Assembly: GCF_018100985.1 (NCBI RefSeq)
Contig: NZ_JAGJEI010000007.1
Span: forward strand, 1-64,000
Length of the DNA: 64,000 nucleotides
Origin: Pseudoalteromonas sp. MMG007
GTDB lineage: Bacteria; Pseudomonadota; Gammaproteobacteria; Enterobacterales; Alteromonadaceae
Direction: 5' to 3'
Shown: positions 1 through 11,732 of the stretch, piece by piece
Layout of the letters: the number at the start of each line of letters is the position of its first letter
Position numbering within the stretch: position 1 is the stretch's first letter
Notes under the pieces: model-generated
Told to the model about the DNA's origin: nothing
Database searches by the model: none
The model's input: only the letters and a program-made list of their open reading frames with translations
Translations under genes and position numbers: made by a program

Positions 1-118
1 GCGAAGGCGAGCCCCGAGCAATGAGAGTATCCCATTTACTATGTGACTCTCCACCGCTGTGGCACCATGACATTCTGCTGCGTAGCGCACCGACTTCAAA
101 TTGTAGAAAGCTCGACTA
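1..118 (+). other. unassigned open frame entering from the left edge
   Basis: Frame 3 is open from the window edge to a TAG at 116-118, and the stop lies inside the terminator that follows. The translated tail (ending CRKLD) matches no family I recognise. The other two frames close early. It could be the end of a gene outside the window or simply a transcribed non-coding end. I assign no function. Confidence 0.2.
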
Positions 119-137
119 GCAATAGTCGGGCTTTTTT
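110..137 (+). terminator. Rho-independent terminator
   Basis: A 9-bp stem (GCTCGACTA with TAGTCGGGC, one G-T pair) closes a GCAA tetraloop and is followed by six T. It ends a plus-strand transcript entering from the left edge. Confidence 0.8.
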
Positions 138-478
138 ACGTCTGCAGAAAAGTAAAATACGCACAGTTAATATACACTCGTCAAGCCTCTATCACGAAGG
201 TCGGGCATAGTGACTCCCGACGACAAAATCAAAATTTCTCTGCCTGACAAGTATCGCTTTTGCTATATTATCCACTACCTGTGTGCATAACATCATCCAA
301 TTCCTTAATGTTGTGAACATGTCGAGATCAAATCAAAGAGCTTTTATAGTAAGCACAAAGGTATAGTTATTATTTATATATTTACTAATCAGATAGTGTT
401 GGATAACAAATATAATTTTGCTTTGTTACTGGCTTTGATTTAGGATCAAAACAGTTTAAAACCAAGAACTAATAGCCT
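138..478. other. intergenic region upstream of the DUF2066 gene
   Basis: About 340 bp without a convincing gene. A 6-bp inverted repeat GTCGGG/CCCGAC lies near 202-224, with no T tract. The AT-rich stretch at 360-470 presumably holds the promoter for the downstream DUF2066-hda pair, but I cannot place the boxes with confidence. Confidence 0.4.
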
Positions 479-1534
479 GTGTATAGATTATTAATTAGTG
501 CCATATCATTTATATTTTGTTTTTCTGTATCGGCGGTTGAAGTAACTGATCTGTATCAAGATATATTAAACGTCGATGATAAAACCAGAGATACGCGTTT
601 AAGTGCGAGCCGTAAGGCATTGCTTAATGTTTTAGTTAAAGTGAGCGGTGATGAAACTGCAGATCAAAATAAACTAGCGCAACAACGTACAAAAGATATC
701 TCAGATTATATGCTCAAATTTGAGTATGACGAGCGAGCAAATGGTCAACTTAAATTAGTTGTTAAATTTGAAGCGCGTAAAATAAATGCGCTTATTAAAG
801 AGCTCAATTTACCACTGTGGGGTGTTCAGCGACCACTCGTTGCTATTTGGTTAGGCATTGAAGACAATTGGCGCAGAGAATTAGTAACACAAGAAAGTTA
901 CCCGCAGTTAGAGCAGTTAATTTATGATAAAGCAGGACGCCGTGGCTTACCAGTTGTTGTGCCTTTGCTTGATTTACAAGACAGGCGCTTAGTAGGTGTA
1001 CCTGAAGTTTGGGGGAATTTTTCTGAACCTGTTGAAGAAGCGTCTAAGCGTTACAGTGCAGAGCGAAGTATTACTGCAAGAATGTTTCAAGAACAAGACA
1101 GTGAAAATTGGATACTAGATTGGCGCTTTACTAACGACGATTTGTTCGAATCAAATAGATTAACAGGCGACAAGCAGCAAATTGTAGGGCAAATGATTGA
1201 TACTCTCGCGCAAGGCCTTGCGAGCGAATATGCAATAGATCCTAATGCTTACTATCAGCAAGCTTCTGCAACACTTACTTTAAAAGAAACTAATAGCTTT
1301 GTTGATATCGAATTAGCAAAACGTAGACTACTTAGTTTAAGTGTAGTCACCGACGTGACTATTTTACGAAAAACTCCAGAGCTTGTTGAATTTAAGTTAA
1401 ACCATACGGGCAGTGTAAACGATCTTAAAAAAGCACTTGGCCTAGATTCTGCTTTTAGAGATTACGTTGACCCACGTGCTTTTTATCATGTGGTTGATAA
1501 AAGTAGTTTAGAATATCAGTGGGTTGGCGAGTAA
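479..1534 (+). CDS. DUF2066 domain-containing exported protein
   Basis: A 351-residue protein starting at GTG, with a short signal peptide (hydrophobic residues 4-18, probable cleavage after SVSA). The rest is soluble and matches what I recall of the DUF2066 family, which sits immediately upstream of hda in Alteromonadales and Vibrionales. No catalytic motif is evident and the function is unknown. The stop codon overlaps the hda start (TAATG), so the two genes are translationally coupled. The family name is from memory of typical sequence and neighbourhood. Confidence 0.75.
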   Translation: MYRLLISAISFIFCFSVSAVEVTDLYQDILNVDDKTRDTRLSASRKALLNVLVKVSGDETADQNKLAQQRTKDISDYMLKFEYDERANGQLKLVVKFEARKINALIKELNLPLWGVQRPLVAIWLGIEDNWRRELVTQESYPQLEQLIYDKAGRRGLPVVVPLLDLQDRRLVGVPEVWGNFSEPVEEASKRYSAERSITARMFQEQDSENWILDWRFTNDDLFESNRLTGDKQQIVGQMIDTLAQGLASEYAIDPNAYYQQASATLTLKETNSFVDIELAKRRLLSLSVVTDVTILRKTPELVEFKLNHTGSVNDLKKALGLDSAFRDYVDPRAFYHVVDKSSLEYQWVGE

Positions 1535-2244
1535 TGCTAAACGCTGAGCCTATGCAAATGGCTTTACCGGTTACCTTACCGGATGATGAAACCTTTGCAT
1601 CATATTTTGGTGGTGAGGACTCGTTAGAGGTTAACCATTTAAAGGACAGCTTTTTAAAGTTATCTAAAACGTTTCAGTACACCTATTTATGTGGTTTAGG
1701 TGATTCAGGTAAGTCTCACTTGTTATACGCAACCTGCGTTAAAGCACAAGAGCGCGGGCTATCCAATATGCTTTTATCAATGCGTGAAGTTATTGATTTT
1801 GGCCCGATGGTGCTCGATGGCTTAGAGGCTCTCGATGTATTATGTATAGACGACGTTCACTTAGTAGCTGGAAATGATCCATGGGAAAAAGCATTATTTA
1901 ATTTTTATAATCGCTTTAACGAACCCGGGAAAATGCTCGTAGTTACCGCTGACTTACTTCCTGATATGCTCAATATTAGTCTTCCCGATTTAGAATCCCG
2001 GCTGAAGTGGGGCACTACATTTCAAATTCGTTCTATGAGCGATGATGACAAAGCCCAGGCACTTGTTAAGCGTGCGCATATGCGTGGATTGGAATTGAGC
2101 GATGAATGTGCACGGTTTTTACTAACGCGTTTAAGTCGTGATATGCGCGCTTTACTTGATGTATTAGACAAATTAGATCATGCATCTATGGCTGCACAGC
2201 GAAAATTAACAATTCCCTTTATAAAATCAACGTTAAAGCTGTAG
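1534..2244 (+). CDS. hda: DnaA regulatory inactivator Hda
   Basis: A 236-residue AAA+ protein close to E. coli Hda. With the sliding clamp, Hda stimulates ATP hydrolysis by DnaA after initiation and so prevents over-initiation. The clamp-binding motif appears as QMALPV at residues 8-13 (E. coli QLSLPL), followed by the family signature LPDDETFAS. A P-loop-like GLGDSGKS lies at about 54-61 and the C-terminal QRKLTIPF is typical. The ATG at 1534 overlaps the upstream stop. A GTG five codons earlier is also in frame but less likely. Confidence 0.95.
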   Translation: MLNAEPMQMALPVTLPDDETFASYFGGEDSLEVNHLKDSFLKLSKTFQYTYLCGLGDSGKSHLLYATCVKAQERGLSNMLLSMREVIDFGPMVLDGLEALDVLCIDDVHLVAGNDPWEKALFNFYNRFNEPGKMLVVTADLLPDMLNISLPDLESRLKWGTTFQIRSMSDDDKAQALVKRAHMRGLELSDECARFLLTRLSRDMRALLDVLDKLDHASMAAQRKLTIPFIKSTLKL

Positions 2245-2246
2245 TA

Positions 2247-2263
2247 GGTCTAGAATCTAGACC
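2247..2263. repeat. 17-bp palindrome after hda
   Basis: GGTCTAGA and TCTAGACC are perfect 8-bp arms around a single central A, three bases after the hda stop. No T tract follows, so it may be a weak terminator, an operator or chance. Confidence 0.35.
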
Positions 2264-2311
2264 CTGCTTTCAGTTATCATTAGTCAATTAAATTGTAATC
2301 ACCTTCTGTGA

Positions 2312-3307
<996 letters not shown>

Positions 3308-3322
3308 GAGTGAAATAATAAA

Positions 3323-5710
3323 ATGAAATTTAGTGAAAAGTGGTTAAGAGAGTGGGTAAATCCTGCTATTGATACGCAAGCTCTTTCGGAACAGCTTTCT
3401 ATGGCTGGTCTTGAAGTTGATGGCGTTGAGCCAGCAGCAGCCAAATTTAATGGTGTGCTAGTAGGTGAAGTGGTTGAATGTGGTCAGCACCCTGATGCAG
3501 ACAAACTTCGTGTTACTAAAATTAACGTAGGTGGCGATGAGCTGCTTGATATCGTTTGTGGTGCGCCAAACTGTCGTGAAGGCATCAAAGTCGCTGTTGC
3601 AACTGTAGGTGCTGTGTTACCTGGCGATTTTAAAATCAAAAAAGCAAAACTACGCGGTCAGCCGTCTCACGGTATGTTGTGTGCCTTTGTTGAGCTAGGT
3701 ATTAGCGAAGAGGGCGATGGCATAATGGAATTGCCACTAGATGCACCGGTAGGCACTGATTTACGCGAATACTTAGGCCTTGATGACAACATTATTGATG
3801 TTGACTTAACACCAAACCGTGGTGATTGTTTAGGTATTAAAGGTCTTGCTCGTGAAGTAGGTGTTTTAAACAGTATTGATGTAAATGTATTAGCTATTCC
3901 AGCTGTTACTCCAACGATTGACGATAAAGTATCAATTGAACTTGTGAACGAAGATGCATGCCCTCGCTACCTTGGTCGCGTGATAAAGGGTATTAATCTT
4001 GATGCAGAAACACCACTTTGGATGGTTGAAAAGCTACGTCGTAGTGGTATACGTTCAATCGATCCGGTTGTTGATGTAACTAACTATGTATTACTAGAGC
4101 TTGGTCACCCAATGCATGCCTTTGATTTAAGTGCTATCGAAGGTGGAATTAAAGTACGTAGTGCAACCGCAGGTGAAGAGCTAGTACTACTTGATGGTAA
4201 TACTGCTAAATTGAATGACTCTACACTTGTTATAGCCGATCATAACAAGGCACTTGCTATTGCCGGTATTTTCGGTGGAGAGCAATCAGGTGTTACTGCA
4301 AAAACAACAGACATACTACTTGAAAGTGCTTTTTTCAATCCGGTAGCAATTGCTGGTCAAGCACGTAGTTACGGCTTACATACTGATGCATCACATCGTT
4401 ATGAGCGTGGTGTCGATTTTGCACTACAACATGATGCTATGCAGCGTGCCACTGCTTTGTTACTTGAGATAGTTGGCGGTCAAGCAGGTCCTGTAGTTGA
4501 AGCTGTTGCGGCAGGTAAATTACCAAAAGTGACTGAAGTACGCCTTCGCCGTGCCCGTTTAGACCGTGTTATTGGCCATCACATCGATGATGCTAAAGTA
4601 ACCGATATTCTGACTCGCTTAGGCCTTGATGTTAAAGTAGAAAATGATAGCTGGAGTGCAGATGTACCGAGTTACCGTTTTGATATTCGCATCGAAGAAG
4701 ATTTAATTGAAGAAGTTGCGCGTGTATACGGTTATAACAGTATTCCAAATGTTGCACCTACTGCAAAACTCAAAATGACAACGCACGACGAGTCAACAAT
4801 TGCGCTGAGTAAGTTTCGTAACACGTTAGTTACGCGTGGTTACCAAGAAGCAATTACTTATAGCTTTGTCGATCCTAAAGCACAAACTATTTTACACCCA
4901 GATAGTAATGCGCTTGTATTACCGCATCCAATTTCAATTGAAATGTCGGCTATGCGTGTCAGCTTAATGCCTGGTTTATTGTCTTCAGTGGCCTATAACC
5001 AAAACCGCCAACAACCGCGTATTCGCTTATTTGAGCACGGTCTTAAATTTATTAGTGATGAAAGTGCTGAAAACGGTGTTTATCAGGTGCCAGTCCTTGG
5101 TGGGGTCATTACCGGTTTAGCACATGGTGAACATTGGGTTGAAGAAAAACGTAACGTTGATTTCTACGACTTAAAAGGTGATGTAGAAGCGTTACTTGCG
5201 ATCACTAATGATGTTAGCCGTTTTGAAATTAAAGCAGAGCAGTCAGATGGACTTCACCCAGGCCAATCAGCAGTTATTTATGTTGATGGTAAAAAGGTTG
5301 GTTTTTTTGGTGCATTACACCCACAAGCGCAAAAGTCGTTAGATATCAATAACGCAACTTTTGTGTTTGAAATTGAAATGTCGGCAATCGAAAAAAGAAA
5401 TTTACCAGAGGCAGTTGGCGTATCAAAATTTCCTTCAAATCGCCGCGACATCGCTATTTTAGTGGCCGACAGCGTTAAGTCTGGTGATATTTTAACCGCG
5501 ATAGAAAAAGTTGGCGGAAATCAATTGGTTGACCTAAACTTATTCGATGTGTATAAGGGCAAAGGTATTGAGCCAAATTATAAGAGTTTGGCGATTGCTC
5601 TAACACTGCAAGCGGTTGATAGAACACTCGAAGAGAAAGACATCAATCTGGTAGTTGATAACGTGGTGGCCGAACTGGCTGATAAATTTAATGCATCGTT
5701 GAGGGACTAG
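3323..5710 (+). CDS. pheT: phenylalanyl-tRNA synthetase beta subunit
   Basis: 795 residues, the same length as the E. coli protein. The N-terminal EMAP/OB-type tRNA-binding domain (about 40-150, with HPDADKLRV), the B3/B4 editing domain (about 200-380), the B5 domain and a C-terminal ferredoxin-like anticodon-binding domain (from about 700, [10 protein letters not shown]) occur in the expected order. It forms the heterotetramer with PheS and hydrolyses mischarged Tyr-tRNA-Phe. It is followed after only 2 bp by ihfA, the arrangement found in enterobacteria. Confidence 0.97.
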   Translation: MKFSEKWLREWVNPAIDTQALSEQLSMAGLEVDGVEPAAAKFNGVLVGEVVECGQHPDADKLRVTKINVGGDELLDIVCGAPNCREGIKVAVATVGAVLPGDFKIKKAKLRGQPSHGMLCAFVELGISEEGDGIMELPLDAPVGTDLREYLGLDDNIIDVDLTPNRGDCLGIKGLAREVGVLNSIDVNVLAIPAVTPTIDDKVSIELVNEDACPRYLGRVIKGINLDAETPLWMVEKLRRSGIRSIDPVVDVTNYVLLELGHPMHAFDLSAIEGGIKVRSATAGEELVLLDGNTAKLNDSTLVIADHNKALAIAGIFGGEQSGVTAKTTDILLESAFFNPVAIAGQARSYGLHTDASHRYERGVDFALQHDAMQRATALLLEIVGGQAGPVVEAVAAGKLPKVTEVRLRRARLDRVIGHHIDDAKVTDILTRLGLDVKVENDSWSADVPSYRFDIRIEEDLIEEVARVYGYNSIPNVAPTAKLKMTTHDESTIALSKFRNTLVTRGYQEAITYSFVDPKAQTILHPDSNALVLPHPISIEMSAMRVSLMPGLLSSVAYNQNRQQPRIRLFEHGLKFISDESAENGVYQVPVLGGVITGLAHGEHWVEEKRNVDFYDLKGDVEALLAITNDVSRFEIKAEQSDGLHPGQSAVIYVDGKKVGFFGALHPQAQKSLDINNATFVFEIEMSAIEKRNLPEAVGVSKFPSNRRDIAILVADSVKSGDILTAIEKVGGNQLVDLNLFDVYKGKGIEPNYKSLAIALTLQAVDRTLEEKDINLVVDNVVAELADKFNASLRD

Positions 5711-5712
5711 AT

Positions 5713-6012
5713 ATGGCGCTTACTAAAGCCGACATAGCTGAACACCTATTTGAAAAACTGGGTATCAATAAAAAAGATGCCAAAGACTTAGTTGAAGCGT
5801 TTTTTGAAGAAATCCGCTCAGCGCTTGAAAAAGGTGAGCAAGTTAAGCTCTCCGGATTTGGTAATTTTGATCTTCGTGATAAAAAAGAAAGGCCAGGCCG
5901 TAACCCGAAAACAGGAGAAGATATTCCTATTTCGGCGCGTCGCGTGGTGACATTTCGACCAGGTCAAAAGCTTAAAACTCGCGTAGAGGTGGGTACAAGC
6001 AAGGCAAAATAA
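5713..6012 (+). CDS. ihfA: integration host factor alpha subunit
   Basis: A 99-residue HU/IHF-family DNA-bending protein, the same length as E. coli IhfA. It starts [18 protein letters not shown] and has the DNA-intercalating beta-arm region [14 protein letters not shown]. With IhfB it bends DNA sharply at specific sites and serves replication, recombination and sigma-54 promoters. The last point matters here because a sigma-54 activator and target promoter lie at 17-18.7 kb. It is the last gene of the pheST-ihfA operon and is followed by a strong terminator. Confidence 0.97.
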   Translation: MALTKADIAEHLFEKLGINKKDAKDLVEAFFEEIRSALEKGEQVKLSGFGNFDLRDKKERPGRNPKTGEDIPISARRVVTFRPGQKLKTRVEVGTSKAK

Positions 6013-6013
6013 A

Positions 6014-6044
6014 AAAAGGCAGCGTAAGCTGCCTTTTATTTTTT
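6014..6044 (+). terminator. Rho-independent terminator after ihfA
   Basis: The stem AAAAGGCAGC / GCTGCCTTTT around a GTAA loop is followed by a T-rich tail. Confidence 0.9.
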
Positions 6045-6099
6045 AAGATTGCTAAGCATTTTAAATGCTGAGTTATTTTTGTCGTTGATTTTTAACTAT

Positions 6100-6900
6100 C
6101 TAAAATTCTCTTGGTGAGACAAATTCACCATTTTGTATGTGCTCATATGTTTGTTGGGCAAGTGTATCTAAGCTTTCCAAACTTTTACCGTTACTCAGTA
6201 ATTGATGCTCTATTGGTAATAAATCGATATTTTCAATGCCAGACATTTGCGCCACCTTCGAAAATATATATGCATGTTTAAATTTCTTATGCTTGTAAAA
6301 TAGGCTAATAAGAGACGTATAAACCTCAGGGTTTGGTTCAATGCCTTCTTTGTTTAACTCCAGTGTTTTATAAAGCAAGTCTATCGTTTTTTCATCATCA
6401 AACTTCATATAGTAAGATGCTAGAAAAAATTGCATTTCGGCACTTTGGGTTACGCTTTTATCGTTCTCTAAAGTAAGTAATTTATTTAGCGCACCTTGGT
6501 CGTTATTTCGTGACCAATGGTAATAAAGTAGTCCTGGGTGGTTGGTTTTTTGAGTGTCTTGATATAAACGCGTTATCTCTTTGATACTGGTCAGTTGCCC
6601 TACAATGCGCGATGTTGTTTTAGATTTTAGCTTTTTATGCTCTATTTTTGCAGCTAACGTTATGCATTGATTATAAGACTCAAAACCTTTAAGTAATTGG
6701 TATTTGTTTTCATCTGTTGGTTTTTTATATTCAGTATAGCGTTTTAAAATAACTACCGAACGCTCATTTTTACAATGGCTGTCTTTATTTAGATCGCTAC
6801 AAAATCCAGGCGTTTCTTTACAAACCTGAGCGAGTGTTAGTGGTTCATCACACCCTGTTAGCGCTAGCATTGTTAGTAACACGCTTGCTCTTAAAATCAT
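6100..6900 (-). CDS. DUF2989 family lipoprotein
   Basis: A 266-residue predicted lipoprotein with lipobox LTGC (lipidated Cys17) after a hydrophobic signal. The Cys-rich segment just after the signal (CKETPGFCSDL) and a helical, TPR-like C-terminal half (about 130-250) fit the DUF2989 family of Vibrio, Shewanella and Pseudoalteromonas. The function is unknown; the helical repeats suggest a protein-binding role at the membrane. It lies convergent to ihfA and divergent from the GAPDH gene. Confidence 0.75.
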   Translation of the reverse strand: MILRASVLLTMLALTGCDEPLTLAQVCKETPGFCSDLNKDSHCKNERSVVILKRYTEYKKPTDENKYQLLKGFESYNQCITLAAKIEHKKLKSKTTSRIVGQLTSIKEITRLYQDTQKTNHPGLLYYHWSRNNDQGALNKLLTLENDKSVTQSAEMQFFLASYYMKFDDEKTIDLLYKTLELNKEGIEPNPEVYTSLISLFYKHKKFKHAYIFSKVAQMSGIENIDLLPIEHQLLSNGKSLESLDTLAQQTYEHIQNGEFVSPREF

Positions 6901-7075
6901 CCCTTAACCCCAAGTGAATTTATACGTGACCATTCTAACGTAATCATTTGTGCTCTAACAGTAGAGAATAACTTAAGATTAACTTAGAATAGCCGTGCCT
7001 AAAGTGTATTACTCTCAAAATATAGTGCACTTTTGAAGGCTATCCGTTCAAAATGAAAAAATTTAGGTAAATAAA

Positions 7076-8518
7076 ATGACCTCATCTCACGAGTTAGAAT
7101 ATACAAATAGTTGGCAAGAACGCCAAGATTACGCCGAAAGCATGCAACCTATCATTGGTAAGCTTTATCGTAACCGTGGCATAGAAATCGCTGTATATGG
7201 CCGTCCTCTCGTTAATGCCAGTACAATAGATATCATCAAGTCCCATAAAACTGTAGCACAGTTTGAAGGTACCAAGTTACGCTTACGTGAAAGCTTCCCG
7301 TTTTTAGAAGCGATTAGTAAAATGGAGCTAAATTCTGCCCGTATAGATATTGGTAAACTTGCTTATAGTTACTTGTATACTGATGCAGCTAATGGGCGTA
7401 CGGTAGACGAGTTTGTAAAAGCTGAACTAGCAGAAATTGCGGATTTACCAGCTAAAGAGCCGCGTGATGTAGTACTTTATGGTTTTGGTCGAATAGGCCG
7501 CTTATTAGCACGTTTATTAATTGAAAAGTCAGGCCCATATGCCGATTTACGCTTACGTGCAATTGTTGTACGTGGTGGTAAAGATGGCGACCTAGAAAAG
7601 CGCGCTAGCTTATTACGTCGAGATTCAATCCATGGGCCTTTTAATGGTTCAATTACAATTGATAAAGAGCGTAATGCAATTAAAGCTAACGGTAGCTACA
7701 TTCAAGTAATTTATGCTAACTCGCCAAGCGAAATTGACTACACAGCTTACGGTATCGAAAATGCGCTGATTGTTGATAACACAGGTATTTGGAAAGATGA
7801 AGCAGGCCTTGGTCAGCATCTAGAATGTAAAGGCGCTGCAAAAGTATTATTAACTGCACCGGCTAAAGGCAATATTAAAAACATCGTATATGGTGTAAAT
7901 AACCAAGACATTTTACCTGCTGATAAAATTGTATGTGCAGCAAGTTGTACAACTAATGCCATTACGCCAACACTTAAAGCATTAAACGATAAGTTTGGTA
8001 TTAATAACGGCCATGTAGAAACTGTGCACTCGTACACAAACGATCAAAACCTTATTGATAACTACCACAAAGCAGAGCGTCGCGGCCGTGCTGCAGCGCT
8101 TAACATGGTAATTACCGAAACAGGTGCAGCTAAAGCGGTTTCTAAAGCATTACCAGAACTTGAAGGTAAATTAACGGGTAACGCCATCCGTGTACCTACA
8201 CCAAATGTATCGCTTGCTATTTTAAATCTTAATTTAGAAAAAGGGACATCGGTTGAAGAGCTTAACGCGTTTTTACGTGAAACAGCGCTTCACTCAGAAC
8301 TTAGAGATCAAATTGACTATACTGCTTCTACAGAAATCGTATCTACTGATTTAGTAGGTAGCCGTTATGCAGGTGTTGTTGATTCACAAGCAACTATTGT
8401 TGAAGGCAACCGTGTAGTACTTTACGTTTGGTACGACAATGAATTTGGCTATAGCTGCCAGGTTGTTCGTTGTATGCGTGACATGGCAGAAGCTGCTTTC
8501 CCAAGCTTACCCCGCTAA
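7076..8518 (+). CDS. glyceraldehyde-3-phosphate dehydrogenase, long form
   Basis: A 480-residue GAPDH, which interconverts glyceraldehyde 3-phosphate and 1,3-bisphosphoglycerate using NAD(P). The Rossmann glycine motif GFGRIG is at 136-141 and the catalytic cysteine motif ASCTTN at 289-294 (Cys291). The extra 130 or so N-terminal residues, compared with the ordinary 330-residue enzyme, are typical of the second GAPDH found in Shewanella, Vibrio and Pseudoalteromonas. The gene is single, with its own upstream region and terminator. Cofactor preference and the direction of flux cannot be read from the sequence. Confidence 0.92.
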   Translation: MTSSHELEYTNSWQERQDYAESMQPIIGKLYRNRGIEIAVYGRPLVNASTIDIIKSHKTVAQFEGTKLRLRESFPFLEAISKMELNSARIDIGKLAYSYLYTDAANGRTVDEFVKAELAEIADLPAKEPRDVVLYGFGRIGRLLARLLIEKSGPYADLRLRAIVVRGGKDGDLEKRASLLRRDSIHGPFNGSITIDKERNAIKANGSYIQVIYANSPSEIDYTAYGIENALIVDNTGIWKDEAGLGQHLECKGAAKVLLTAPAKGNIKNIVYGVNNQDILPADKIVCAASCTTNAITPTLKALNDKFGINNGHVETVHSYTNDQNLIDNYHKAERRGRAAALNMVITETGAAKAVSKALPELEGKLTGNAIRVPTPNVSLAILNLNLEKGTSVEELNAFLRETALHSELRDQIDYTASTEIVSTDLVGSRYAGVVDSQATIVEGNRVVLYVWYDNEFGYSCQVVRCMRDMAEAAFPSLPR

Positions 8519-8536
8519 TTAAAGACTTCATAAACG

Positions 8537-8564
8537 AAGCCAGCTTATTTGCTGGCTTTTTTAG
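8537..8564 (+). terminator. Rho-independent terminator after GAPDH
   Basis: The stem AAGCCAGC / GCTGGCTT with a TTATTT loop is followed by a run of T. Confidence 0.9.
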
Positions 8565-8719
8565 TCGCGTAATATTTTTTAAAGTGCACCCTGTGTGATA
8601 GGCTTTAATTATTGAGATGCATAATATGGTTAACTTCTAATTATGTATTTTGCTATTCATAAAATAGTTTTAGTTCTGCGTATTGAGCAGATAAATGTAT
8701 TCTACCTTAAGGTTTTTTC

Positions 8720-9847
8720 ATGAAAATCAGCAGCAATTTTGATAGTGGTAACATTAAAGTTATCGAAGCCACCGATCCTTTAAATATTCAATTAGAGATT
8801 AATAGCGATCACCAATCTGAGTTTTATCAGTGGTTTCACTTTCGTCTTGAAACAACGCCTTACCAATTGCATAAATTAAATATTAATAACCTTGAAAAGT
8901 CAGCATATCCAGATGGCTGGGATGGGTATCAAGCCGTTGCATCTTATGACCGTCAAACATGGTTTCGCGTGCCTTCTAATTACGAAAATGGCACGCTTAC
9001 ATTTGAGCTAGAGCCAGAAAGCGGCAGTGTTTACTTTGCGTATTTCGCGCCTTACAGCTATGAACGTCATTTAGATTTACTATCGTGGGCGCAAAGCGAA
9101 GAGCTCTGTCATTTACAAACCCTTGGCGAAACACTTGATGGTCGCGATATGAGCGTACTTAAAATTGGCCAACCAAGCGAAGATAAAAAAATAATCTGGA
9201 TCACAGCACGCCAACACCCAGGTGAAACTATGGCAGAGTGGTTTGTTGAAGGCTTGTTGCATAAATTACTTGATGATGAAGACCCGCATGCAGCAGCGCT
9301 TTTATCTAAAGCGGTTTTTTACATCGTGCCAAACATGAATCCAGATGGCAGCGTACGTGGGCACCTTCGTACTAATGCTAAAGGCGTTAACTTAAATCGT
9401 GAATGGCAAACACCTAGCATGGAAAATAGCCCTGAGGTTTACTTAGTGCTTAATAAAATGCGCGAAACAGGCCTAGACATGCACCTAGATATACACGGTG
9501 ATGAAGCAATTCCGTATAACTTTGTTGCAGGTAGTGAGGGTATCCCAAGTTACGATGATCGTTTGAAGGATTTAGAAGATAGCTTTAAAGCGGCGCTTTT
9601 AACTATTACTCCAGAATTTCAGGACGAGCACGGCTATGACAAAGATGAACCCGGTAAGGCAAATTTAACTGTTGGCTCATCAGCCACAGCAGAAGAGTTT
9701 AAAGCACTTACTTATACCATTGAGATGCCGTTTAAAGACAATAACGACCTACCAGACCCAGATTATGGCTGGTCTGACCGTCGTTCGTATCAATTTGGTC
9801 AAGATACTTTAGCGGCAATCGTAAATGTCGTTGATAAACTGAGATAA
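8720..9847 (+). CDS. M14 family cytosolic carboxypeptidase-like zinc protease
   Basis: 375 residues with no signal peptide. An N-terminal beta-rich domain of about 120 residues precedes an M14 zinc carboxypeptidase domain, as in the cytosolic carboxypeptidase (AGBL/Nna1-like) group. Zinc ligands are visible as HPGE (His166, Glu169) and His259 in LDIHG. A Glu in TYTIEMPFKD (about 337) fits the general base. The PNMNPDG and NLNREW motifs are also typical. It probably trims C-terminal residues from cytoplasmic peptides or proteins; the substrate is unknown. It is a single gene between two terminators. Confidence 0.88.
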   Translation: MKISSNFDSGNIKVIEATDPLNIQLEINSDHQSEFYQWFHFRLETTPYQLHKLNINNLEKSAYPDGWDGYQAVASYDRQTWFRVPSNYENGTLTFELEPESGSVYFAYFAPYSYERHLDLLSWAQSEELCHLQTLGETLDGRDMSVLKIGQPSEDKKIIWITARQHPGETMAEWFVEGLLHKLLDDEDPHAAALLSKAVFYIVPNMNPDGSVRGHLRTNAKGVNLNREWQTPSMENSPEVYLVLNKMRETGLDMHLDIHGDEAIPYNFVAGSEGIPSYDDRLKDLEDSFKAALLTITPEFQDEHGYDKDEPGKANLTVGSSATAEEFKALTYTIEMPFKDNNDLPDPDYGWSDRRSYQFGQDTLAAIVNVVDKLR

Positions 9848-9860
9848 ATTAGTATAAGGT

Positions 9861-9891
9861 AAGGGCAACAATAAAATGTTGCCCTTTTTTA
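9861..9891 (+). terminator. Rho-independent terminator after the M14 carboxypeptidase gene
   Basis: A 10-bp stem AAGGGCAACA / TGTTGCCCTT is followed by T residues. Confidence 0.9.
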
Positions 9892-10005
9892 TTACAAAAT
9901 TTACAAATAATAAAAATTAGCAATAACAGCGTTATCGTATTATTTGGCTAAAACTGAGTAATACACAATCAACAGTCTCAATTAAAATAATAAGAGGAAT
10001 TCAGC

Positions 10006-11673
10006 GTGGATGTATTTGGACAATTTTTAGATAGTCTCGATGGTATGTTAGGGGGGGCCGTATGGTTTCCTTACATACTATTAGGGGTTGGTTTATTTTT
10101 TACTGTTTATTTAAAGTTCCCACAAATTCGTTATTTCAAACATGCGTGTAAAGTTGTTACCGGTAAGTTTGATAAAAAAGGCACCGAGGGTGATACAACA
10201 CATTTTCAAGCTCTTGCTACTGCGCTCTCTGGTACTGTGGGCACAGGTAACATTGGTGGTGTAGCACTTGCAATTTCTATCGGTGGTCCAGCAGCTCTAT
10301 TTTGGATGTGGATGACCGCTTTTTTTGGTATGACAACCAAATTTGTAGAGGTAACGCTTTCACACAAATACCGCGAAAAAACAGAAGACGGCACCATGTC
10401 GGGTGGCCCTATGTATTACATGGACAAGCGCTTAAACATGAAATGGCTTGCCATTTTATTTGCAGTTGCAACGGTAATTAGCTCATTCGGTACAGGCAGC
10501 TTGCCACAAATTAATAATATAGCCCAAGGCATGGAAGCTACATTTGGTTTTGCACCAATGGCAACGGGTGCTGTCTTATCTATTTTATTAGCACTTGTTA
10601 TTTTGGGTGGTATTAAGCGTATTGCAGCTATTACCTCACGCGTAGTACCGCTAATGGCCGCGGTTTACATTATTGGTGCACTTGCCGTTATTTTTTACAA
10701 TATCGAAAATATCGGTCCTTCTTTTGCGTCAATCTTTATGGATGCCTTTACTGGTTCTGCAGCAGCTGGCGGCTTTTTGGGGGCATCGTTCGCTTACGCA
10801 TTTAATAAAGGTGTAAACCGAGGTTTGTTTTCAAATGAGGCAGGTCAGGGTTCTGCGCCAATTGCCCATGCATCAGCAAAAGCAGATGAACCGGTATCAG
10901 AAGGCATAGTATCTATACTAGAACCGTTTATTGATACCATTATTATTTGTACACTTACAGGCCTAGTTATTTTGTCTTCAGGTGTGTGGAATGAAAAATT
11001 TGAAACACACTTTGAACGCTCTTCGATGAGCATCATTAAAGGTGACTACTCTGAAACAAACGAAGCGCAGCGTGCTGAGTTATATAACTACCTAAACAAT
11101 AACGATAGTAACATTGAGTTATTTACAGGTAATATTGAAGTGGTAAATGGAGTTTCAACCACAACAGGCTATACCGTTATTAACTCGCGTTCAATTGCTG
11201 AAGATGTTCGTTTTGGTTTAACAGAAAAGCATAAGTATACCGGTATAGTTGAAGTGACAAATGGTATGCCAACTGACGACAGTATTAGCTTAGTCGGTAA
11301 ATCGTTAGTGCATTCAGCAGAACTTACCACTAAAGCATTTACTCGAGGCTACTTTGGCGAAAGCGGGCAATACATTGTATCTATTGGTTTGTTGTTATTT
11401 GCATTTTCGACCGCTATTGCGTGGTCGTACTACGGTGATCGTGCGATGATTTATTTACTCGGCCATCGCTCAGTAATGCCGTACCGTGTATTTTATGTTG
11501 CCGCGTTCTTTTGGGCTTCGTTTGCCGATACCACTTTAGTATGGAAATTAGCAGCTGTGGCCATTGTCGTTATGACACTCCCTAACTTATTCGGCATTAT
11601 GTTGTTACGTAAAGAAATGAAACAGTCAGTAGATGACTACTGGGTAAAATTCAAAAAAGACAACGAGAAATAA
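10006..11673 (+). CDS. AGCS family sodium:alanine/amino-acid symporter
   Basis: A 555-residue inner-membrane protein starting at GTG after an AGAGGAA ribosome-binding site. About ten hydrophobic segments and signatures such as [28 protein letters not shown] and [15 protein letters not shown] identify the alanine or glycine:cation symporter family, which couples Na+ entry to uptake of small neutral amino acids. A hydrophilic stretch of about 100 residues (about 330-435) interrupts the membrane region, a longer loop than in the shortest AGCS members. The substrate cannot be set from sequence alone. Confidence 0.93.
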   Translation: MDVFGQFLDSLDGMLGGAVWFPYILLGVGLFFTVYLKFPQIRYFKHACKVVTGKFDKKGTEGDTTHFQALATALSGTVGTGNIGGVALAISIGGPAALFWMWMTAFFGMTTKFVEVTLSHKYREKTEDGTMSGGPMYYMDKRLNMKWLAILFAVATVISSFGTGSLPQINNIAQGMEATFGFAPMATGAVLSILLALVILGGIKRIAAITSRVVPLMAAVYIIGALAVIFYNIENIGPSFASIFMDAFTGSAAAGGFLGASFAYAFNKGVNRGLFSNEAGQGSAPIAHASAKADEPVSEGIVSILEPFIDTIIICTLTGLVILSSGVWNEKFETHFERSSMSIIKGDYSETNEAQRAELYNYLNNNDSNIELFTGNIEVVNGVSTTTGYTVINSRSIAEDVRFGLTEKHKYTGIVEVTNGMPTDDSISLVGKSLVHSAELTTKAFTRGYFGESGQYIVSIGLLLFAFSTAIAWSYYGDRAMIYLLGHRSVMPYRVFYVAAFFWASFADTTLVWKLAAVAIVVMTLPNLFGIMLLRKEMKQSVDDYWVKFKKDNEK

Positions 11674-11685
11674 AACACGTACAAT

Positions 11686-11711
11686 AAAAGGCGCCGCAAG
11701 GCGCTTTTTTT
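11686..11711 (+). terminator. Rho-independent terminator after the symporter
   Basis: The stem GCGCC / GGCGC with a GCAA loop is flanked by A and T runs. The T tract runs directly into the next gene's leader. Confidence 0.8.
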
Positions 11712-11732
11712 ATGCGTAGTATGGAGAGATGT